A DNA stretch of 64,000 nt from positions 1-64,000 of the forward strand of contig NZ_JBHYFV010000017.1 of the NCBI RefSeq assembly GCF_051859345.1, written 5' to 3'. Made by a program: the position numbers and the translations under genes. Positions 63,297 through 64,000 of the stretch are shown here, in pieces. How positions within the stretch are numbered: the first letter of the stretch is position 1; the number at the start of each line of letters is the position of its first letter. Under the pieces are notes generated by a model that was not told where the DNA came from, did no database searches, and saw only the letters and a list, made by a program, of their open reading frames with translations. The DNA is from Marivita sp051859345 (GTDB lineage: Bacteria > Pseudomonadota > Alphaproteobacteria > Rhodobacterales > Rhodobacteraceae).

Positions 63297-64000
63297 ATGG
63301 CCACAGGCACCTCATTGATACGTCAGACCACCCGGTCGGGATCGCTTTCGTGGCGTGTGCGGGTGGCTTTGACCCTCTTGACAGCTGTGGCGGTGGTAAC
63401 GGTGTTTTTCACCAACCGCTATCTGACGGACAGGTTTACGGAAAGCACCCGCAATCGCGCCGAACTTCGGCTGGCGCTTTATTCCGGCAACCTTGTGTCC
63501 GAACTGCGCCGCAACGCGATTGTGCCGCAGCTTCTGGCACGCGATCCAGCGCTGATCGGTGCGCTGAATTCGGCCGATTTCTCGCAAAGTTCCCAGCGGC
63601 TGATTTCATTTGTCGATGAAATCGGAGCGGCTTCGCTGATGCTTTTGGACTCCGATGGTCGGACGGTGGCGGCAACCGATCGGGAACGGTTGGGGGCACA
63701 GCACCGCAACGCGGCCTATTTCGTCGAGGGGTTGCGGTCCAATGCCACCGTGTTCACCTCGCAGCGCGAAGAGGTGGGGAGCTTCAATTTCAGCTATTCG
63801 CGGCGGATCGAAAGCCAGGGCCAATCCATCGGTGTGATCGTGGTCGAGGTGGACCTGGCCAAGTTCGAACGCGCCTGGGCCGGGATCTCGGATGCGGTGC
63901 TTGTCACCAACAGCGAGGGCGAGATCATCCTGGCGACAGAACCGCGCTGGCGCGGCCAGACGGTCGAGACCGCTTTGGAACGCCAGCCAGCGGACAGCGC
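63297..64000 (+). CDS. DctB-like sensor histidine kinase, N-terminal part (truncated by window end)
   Basis: The frame is open from ATG 63297 to the end of the window (234 complete codons). Seen are a first membrane helix (VALTLLTAVAVVTVFFTNRYL, ~residues 23-43), then a long periplasmic sensor region (LYSGNLVSELRRNAIVPQLLARDPALIGAL, FSQSSQRLISFVDEIGAASLMLLDSDGRTVAATDRERLG, FVEGLRSNATVFTSQREEVGSFNFSYSRRI) resembling the PDC/Cache fold of DctB-type C4-dicarboxylate sensors. The kinase domain lies beyond the window. The ligand is uncertain. Confidence 0.75.
   Translation, partial: MATGTSLIRQTTRSGSLSWRVRVALTLLTAVAVVTVFFTNRYLTDRFTESTRNRAELRLALYSGNLVSELRRNAIVPQLLARDPALIGALNSADFSQSSQRLISFVDEIGAASLMLLDSDGRTVAATDRERLGAQHRNAAYFVEGLRSNATVFTSQREEVGSFNFSYSRRIESQGQSIGVIVVEVDLAKFERAWAGISDAVLVTNSEGEIILATEPRWRGQTVETALERQPADS

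Noticed and set aside
1..64000. CRISPR arrays, insertion sequences, phage or toxin-antitoxin genes
   Set aside because: No regularly spaced repeats, transposases, integrases, phage structural genes or toxin families were recognised in the window.

Overview
The window looks like chromosome of a marine alphaproteobacterium, most likely a Rhodobacteraceae (Roseobacter-group) member. The signs are high GC with strong G/C third-position bias, the suf order sufB-C-D-S with small membrane genes inserted, CarD, a DUF1476 zeta-type protein, an L21 with a helix-hairpin-helix tail, choline sulfatase, a TRAP transporter and a lysine/saccharopine gene pair. This is inference from gene content; no search was run. 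It is mostly core chromosome with some accessory stretches. I see no prophage, insertion sequence, CRISPR array or rRNA operon.

Layout. 1-5.4 kb: Fe-S assembly operon (end of sufB, a YbjQ-like gene, sufC, sufD, two YIP1-like membrane proteins, sufS), followed by a GlcG-like and a class-I amidotransferase-like gene. 6.6-9.4 kb: tryptophan catabolism on the minus strand (SDR, kynA, kynU). 9.6-12.1 kb: a metallo-beta-lactamase-fold protein without its zinc motif, then choline sulfatase behind a BetI-like inverted repeat. 12.1-16.8 kb: nuclease, YdcH, glutathione peroxidase, methyltransferase, DksA-like zinc finger and oligoendopeptidase F. 16.9-19.5 kb: an ATP-dependent DNA ligase with its metallo-beta-lactamase exonuclease. 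19.6-26.8 kb: aldolase, lipase-like hydrolase, SCP2, TPR, SUV3-like helicase with an S4 protein, FdxA and CarD. 26.9-35.4 kb: CPA2 antiporter, an 836-residue GspL/PilP-like protein, SIMPL, a glycosyltransferase-like protein and a serralysin-type protease.

35.4-42.4 kb is the most coherent accessory block, a probable sulfide/persulfide oxidation module. It holds a Crp/Fnr regulator, a DUF2892 membrane protein, a persulfide-dioxygenase-like hydrolase, a sulfurtransferase-like domain fused to a type II sulfide:quinone oxidoreductase, a SulP transporter, a SLAC1/TDT channel (family of SSU1 sulfite pumps) and a small cytochrome c. The proposed route is sulfide to persulfide (SQR) to sulfite (dioxygenase), with anion export.

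42.7-46.8 kb: a MarR-like regulator, a complete TRAP transporter (dctP-Q-M) and a frameshifted response-regulator remnant. 46.9-53.2 kb: tRNA-Ser(CGA), DUF2059, rplU-rpmA, GNAT, obg-proB-proA. 53.3-57.8 kb: orphan FbpC-like ATPase, fliG, a small secreted Cys peptide, DUF6314 and purB. 57.9-64 kb: two saccharopine dehydrogenases, a histidine phosphatase, the zeta-type protein, purC-purS-purQ and the start of a DctB-like sensor kinase cut by the window end.
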